From positions 1 through 64,000 of the forward strand of contig NZ_JADU01000008.1 of assembly GCF_000518545.1 (NCBI RefSeq): a DNA stretch of 64,000 nt, read 5' to 3'. The notes beneath the pieces are model-generated. The model was not told where the DNA came from, did not search any database, and worked only from the letters and a program-made list of their open reading frames with translations. Position 1 is the first letter of the stretch; each line of letters begins with the position of its first letter. This document shows, piece after piece, positions 61,423-64,000 of the stretch. This DNA is from Hallella seregens ATCC 51272. GTDB taxonomy: Bacteria; Bacteroidota; Bacteroidia; Bacteroidales; Bacteroidaceae. The position numbers and the translations under genes were made by a program.

Positions 61423-61536
61423 TTACTTCTTGCTCTCTTTGTCGGCCAGCGCGGCGCGGCGGTCGGCCAGAATCTTCTCCAGGCGGCTGTTGGTTTGCAG
61501 CTCGGCCTGGGCGTTCATTGTTACCAATTTGTCCAT
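61423..61536 (-). CDS. Very small protein of 37 residues
   Basis: MDKLVTMNAQAELQTNSRLE then KILADRRAALADKESKK: charged, entirely helix-forming, no membrane segment. A TAnnTTTG promoter lies about 30 bases upstream and a strong terminator directly follows, so a compact stand-alone transcription unit surrounds it. No family recognised. Alternative: the unit is a small RNA with a chance open frame, but codon composition matches neighbouring genes. Confidence 0.6.
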   Translation of the reverse strand: MDKLVTMNAQAELQTNSRLEKILADRRAALADKESKK

Positions 61537-61568
61537 AATGCTTTACAATCTTTTTACTTTTAGCGGCA

Positions 61569-61576
61569 CAAAGTTA
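61569..61576 (-). promoter_or_regulatory. -7 element for the 37-residue gene
   Basis: TAACTTTG on the - strand, giving a leader of about 26 bases. No clear -33 TTTG at 19-21 bases. Confidence 0.5.
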
Positions 61577-61754
61577 GTGCCGTTTGCCCGATTTTGCCGC
61601 CGCAAGGACGAAAAAAAGAAAGGAAAGTCCCGATTCTTTGACCTATATCAATGCACCGGGCATGCACAAAATACCCCTGTCCACCGGCCGTTGGCCGGCG
61701 GACAGGGGCTTACAAACAGCGGGACAGGGCCGAACAAGCCCACAGCCCTACGCT

Positions 61755-63170
61755 CTATTTCGCCTCCCCGGCCGGAGCCTCGGCCTTGGCGGGAGCCTTC
61801 TTCCGCGGGGCAGCCGGCTTTTTAGGCGCCGGCTTCTTGCCCTCATACTTCTGCCGCAGCTTCTCGGCGGCGGCCTCAATCTTCTCTATCTTGGCCTGCA
61901 AGCGGGCTATCTCCTTGTCTTTCATCTCTATCTCGTCGCCCTCGTTCTTGATGGTGGTGAGCAGAGAATTGAGCTGTTCGTTGTCGATGTCGGTGGAATA
62001 GCGGTCGTTGATGCGGGTGATGAAGTCGCCAAGAATGTTCATATAGTTGGTGAAAGCGTCGAACGGGCTGCTGTAGATGCCGCGGTCGAGACCCACGTTG
62101 GAGGGCTTTGTGGTCATGAACCGGAAGTTGTTGCTGGCCTGCAAGTAGTCCCAGTCCTGATTGATGCGGGCGTCATTGGCAATGCGCACACGCTCGGCCA
62201 CGCTGTAGAGCTTCTCGAAAGCCTCGCGCTGCATGGGATTTCCGAGCCAGCTGCTCACGTCGCGCTCCTCGTCCACCCACGACAACGTGTCGGGAACATC
62301 GATGCTTCCCACGCTCTTCACCGAGGCGCAGATCTCCGACGGCGTGGCAAACCGGATGTCCTTGAGGCGTGCATACTCGGGCAGGGCCCGCAGGAACTCC
62401 AGGATGTGCGACGACAACGGCTGGGCAATGCCTATGGCCGAGAGCTCCATGAAGATGTTGACCACCTGCTCCTCGGCGGGCAGCGAGGCGATGTCGCCGA
62501 TGTATTTGTCGGCAAAGAGCGGGTAGCCGTCCCAGTCGGAGTTGTTGAAGCGCAGGCAAATGTCGTCGCTCAGGCGCACGTCGCGCAGCAGGAGCTTGAG
62601 GTTGGGGGCCAGCGCACAGTTGTAAACATAGTGGGGCGACTTCCATCCGAGCACGTGCTTGGCGCCCTCGGTAAGCATGCCCTTGAAGCCCATCTGGGCG
62701 GCTTGCAGCCCGATGTCGTCGCTGTAGATGAGCGAGGAGTTGCGCAGCACGGTGGGTTTCTTGCCGAAATATTCCTTGATTTTGTCGCACTGCTTGCGCA
62801 CGTCGGCGGCGAAGCACTCGGGATCTTTCAGCGAAGAGAGGCCGTGCGAGTAGGGTTCGGCCAGAAATTCCACGCAGCCCGTCTTGTTCATGGCCTGCAG
62901 CTTGTCGAGCATTTGCGGGGCATGGAGCTCGAACTGCTCGATGCACACGCCCGAAAGCGAGAACGCCACCTTAAAGCGGCCCTCGCTTTCGCGAATCATT
63001 TGCTCCAGCGTGTCGAGGGCCGGCATGTACGAACGCTCCACAACATCGGTGATGCTGCGCTCGTTCTCGTAGTCGTCGTAGTAGTAGTGGTCGGTGCCGA
63101 TGTCGAAGAAACGGTACCGTTTGAGATGGATGATTTGGTGTATCTCGAAATACAAACAGATGGTTTTCAT
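61755..63170 (-). CDS. GH57 family glycoside hydrolase (alpha-amylase type)
   Basis: 471 residues: ICLYFEIHQIIHLKRYRFFD (conserved region 1 with the His), FKVAFSLSGVCIEQFELHAP, the region-2 motif CVEFLAEPYSHGLSSLKDPE, PTVLRNSSLIYSDDIGLQAA and FRFMTTKPSNVGLDRGIYSS. Cytoplasmic (no signal peptide). It acts on alpha-1,4-glucans such as glycogen. The C-terminal ~70 residues form a coiled coil (KDKEIARLQAKIEKIEAAAE) and then a Lys/Ala/Pro-rich tail, which is not part of the catalytic domain. It is encoded after the GT4 gene on the same strand, a known glycogen-metabolism pair in Bacteroidetes. Confidence 0.92.
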   Translation of the reverse strand: MKTICLYFEIHQIIHLKRYRFFDIGTDHYYYDDYENERSITDVVERSYMPALDTLEQMIRESEGRFKVAFSLSGVCIEQFELHAPQMLDKLQAMNKTGCVEFLAEPYSHGLSSLKDPECFAADVRKQCDKIKEYFGKKPTVLRNSSLIYSDDIGLQAAQMGFKGMLTEGAKHVLGWKSPHYVYNCALAPNLKLLLRDVRLSDDICLRFNNSDWDGYPLFADKYIGDIASLPAEEQVVNIFMELSAIGIAQPLSSHILEFLRALPEYARLKDIRFATPSEICASVKSVGSIDVPDTLSWVDEERDVSSWLGNPMQREAFEKLYSVAERVRIANDARINQDWDYLQASNNFRFMTTKPSNVGLDRGIYSSPFDAFTNYMNILGDFITRINDRYSTDIDNEQLNSLLTTIKNEGDEIEMKDKEIARLQAKIEKIEAAAEKLRQKYEGKKPAPKKPAAPRKKAPAKAEAPAGEAK

Positions 63171-63236
63171 ATACTTTGATGTTTGAACGTTGAACTTTGA
63201 ACTTTTGCCTGCGGGGCGGCGGGCCGTCGCCTTGAA

Positions 63237-63368
63237 GCGTTGGGCCGTTAATCACGGAGCGTTAAGCCGTTACCGGCAGGGCGTTGGGCCGTTAATCGCG
63301 AAGCGTTGAACCGTTACCGGCAGGGCGTTGAGCCGTTGCTTGCGGAGCGGCGGCCCGGTGCTGGGGGT
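63237..63368. repeat. 22-bp lattice array between GH57 and the GT4 gene
   Basis: GCGTTGGGCCGTTAATC (63237), GCGTTAAGCCGTTACCGGC (63259), GCGTTGGGCCGTTAATC (63281), GCGTTGAACCGTTACCGGC (63303), GCGTTGAGCCGTTGC (63325) and a decayed GCGGCGGCCCGGT (63347). These are six units of exactly 22 bp with alternating second halves. The last unit ends at the stop codon of the GT4 gene (63368-63370). Confidence 0.9.
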
Positions 63369-64000
63369 CAGATCCAGCCGATGGTGCGCATGTAGAGCTC
63401 GCGAATCCAGGCCCCCACTTTCTCCCAAGTGATCTGGTCAACCTCGCGCTTGCCCTCGTCCTGCAGGTAGCGGAAGAGGCTGTCGTTGTGGCAGATGCCG
63501 TAAATGGCGTCGGCCAGCGCATGGATGTCCCAATAGTCCAGCTTGATGCAGTTGTCCAATATCTCGGCGCAACCGCTCTGTTTGGAGATGATGGTGGGGG
63601 TGCCGCACTGCATGGCCTCGAGCGGCGAGATGCCGAAAGGCTCGCTTACGGAGGGCATGACGTAGACATCGGAGTCTTTCAGGCACTCGTACACCTGCTT
63701 GCCGCGCATGAAACCGGGGAAGTGGAAGCGGTCGGCGATGCCGCGCTCGGCGGCCAGATAGATCATCTGCTCCAGCATGTCGCCTGACCCGGCCATGCAG
63801 AACCTCACGTTGTGCGTGCGGTGAAGCACCATGTTGGCAGCCTCGACGAAGTACTCGGGCCCTTTCTGCATGGTGATGCGGCCCAGGAAGGTCACCACCT
63901 TCTCCTTGCCCGCGTGGTTGGGGCGGGGGATGGCGGCGTTCTCTGCACTGAGCGGATAGACGGCGTTGTGCACGGTAAACACCTTGCGCGGGTCCTGATG
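63368..64000 (-). CDS. GT4 glycosyltransferase, glycogen-synthase-like (C-terminal part)
   Basis: The frame is open to the window edge (codon HQDPRKVFTVHNAVYP at the start), so the N-terminal half is missing. The visible 210 residues are the GT-B donor domain: VVTFLGRITMQKGPEYFVEA, VRFCMAGSGDMLEQMIYLAA, FPGFMRGKQVYECLKDSDVY, VMPSVSEPFGISPLEAMQCG (EX7E region) and TPTIISKQSGCAEIL. It resembles the GT4 'glycogen synthase' partner of GH57 in Bacteroidetes. Expected to extend alpha-glucan. Product and donor cannot be confirmed without the N-terminus. Confidence 0.88.
   Translation of the reverse strand, partial: HQDPRKVFTVHNAVYPLSAENAAIPRPNHAGKEKVVTFLGRITMQKGPEYFVEAANMVLHRTHNVRFCMAGSGDMLEQMIYLAAERGIADRFHFPGFMRGKQVYECLKDSDVYVMPSVSEPFGISPLEAMQCGTPTIISKQSGCAEILDNCIKLDYWDIHALADAIYGICHNDSLFRYLQDEGKREVDQITWEKVGAWIRELYMRTIGWI

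Noticed and set aside
61270..61563. 97-codon open frame with PIKAYPLLSSPIKAYRG-type peptide repeat
   Set aside because: The peptide is only the translation of the 10-bp CCTATC DNA array, and the frame then runs antisense through the 37-residue gene and its terminator.

Overview
The window looks like a chromosomal segment of a GC-rich Bacteroidales, most likely a Prevotella/Hallella-type member of the Prevotellaceae. The evidence is a SusC/SusD pair, a PL11 lyase with a sorting-domain-like C-terminus, a RapZ fusion, a GH57 enzyme with a GT4 glycogen-type neighbour, and promoters of the Bacteroidetes TTTG-N19-21-TAnnTTTG type. The genus is an inference from gene content and base composition. 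No rRNA, tRNA, IS element, prophage or CRISPR array was seen.

Region 1 (about 370-33,373, all + strand) is one long surface-glycan locus. It starts with a leader promoter and UDP-galactopyranose mutase. It then carries glycosyltransferases of the GT2 and GT4 types, four membrane acyltransferase or O-acetyltransferase genes (one frameshifted), a Wzx-type flippase, an EpsG/Wzy-type polymerase, a PglC/WcaJ-type initiating sugar transferase, a PglD-like acyltransferase and a terminal DegT aminotransferase. Genes overlap by ATGA or a few bases almost throughout, which fits one transcript. Two inserts interrupt the sugar genes. One is an AAA ATPase plus DUF4276 pair (11,222-13,026), which resembles two-gene ATPase/TOPRIM-like defence modules. 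The other is a ten-gene lipid/ketide-like cassette (22,271-30,841) of lower GC: two acyl carrier proteins, a KAS III, two SDR reductases, a split transketolase, an AMP-forming ligase, and LuxE- and LuxC-type enzymes that reduce acyl groups to aldehydes. That cassette is the best candidate for an undescribed pathway. It probably makes an unusual acyl or ketol substituent for the glycan.

Region 2 (34,187-45,727, all - strand) is a polysaccharide utilisation locus: GH31 glycosidase, SusD, SusC, a membrane-spanning AraC regulator with a periplasmic sensor but no kinase, and an ECF sigma factor with a membrane partner.

Region 3 (46,030-52,342) is housekeeping: a DUF4840 lipoprotein, a sugar O-acetyltransferase, an NAD(P)H quinone oxidoreductase-like flavoprotein, a kinase-RapZ fusion, a small membrane protein, and groS-groL.

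Region 4 (52,984-60,797, - strand) is a pectin-type set: a very large PL11 rhamnogalacturonan lyase, a two-domain esterase and a PafA-type phosphatase. After it come two small genes, a GH57 enzyme and a partial GT4 glycosyltransferase.

The most surprising non-coding signal is that many intergenic gaps are filled with imperfect arrays on a strict 22-bp lattice, with 11- or 10-bp sub-periods in places. Arrays are seen at 9,452-9,560, 33,541-34,142, 41,636-41,812, 51,911-52,020, 52,595-52,704, 52,962-53,005, 61,100-61,330 and 63,237-63,368, with a trace inside the phosphatase gene at 59,701. The core sequence differs between arrays but the period is constant, and several arrays run into a stop codon.
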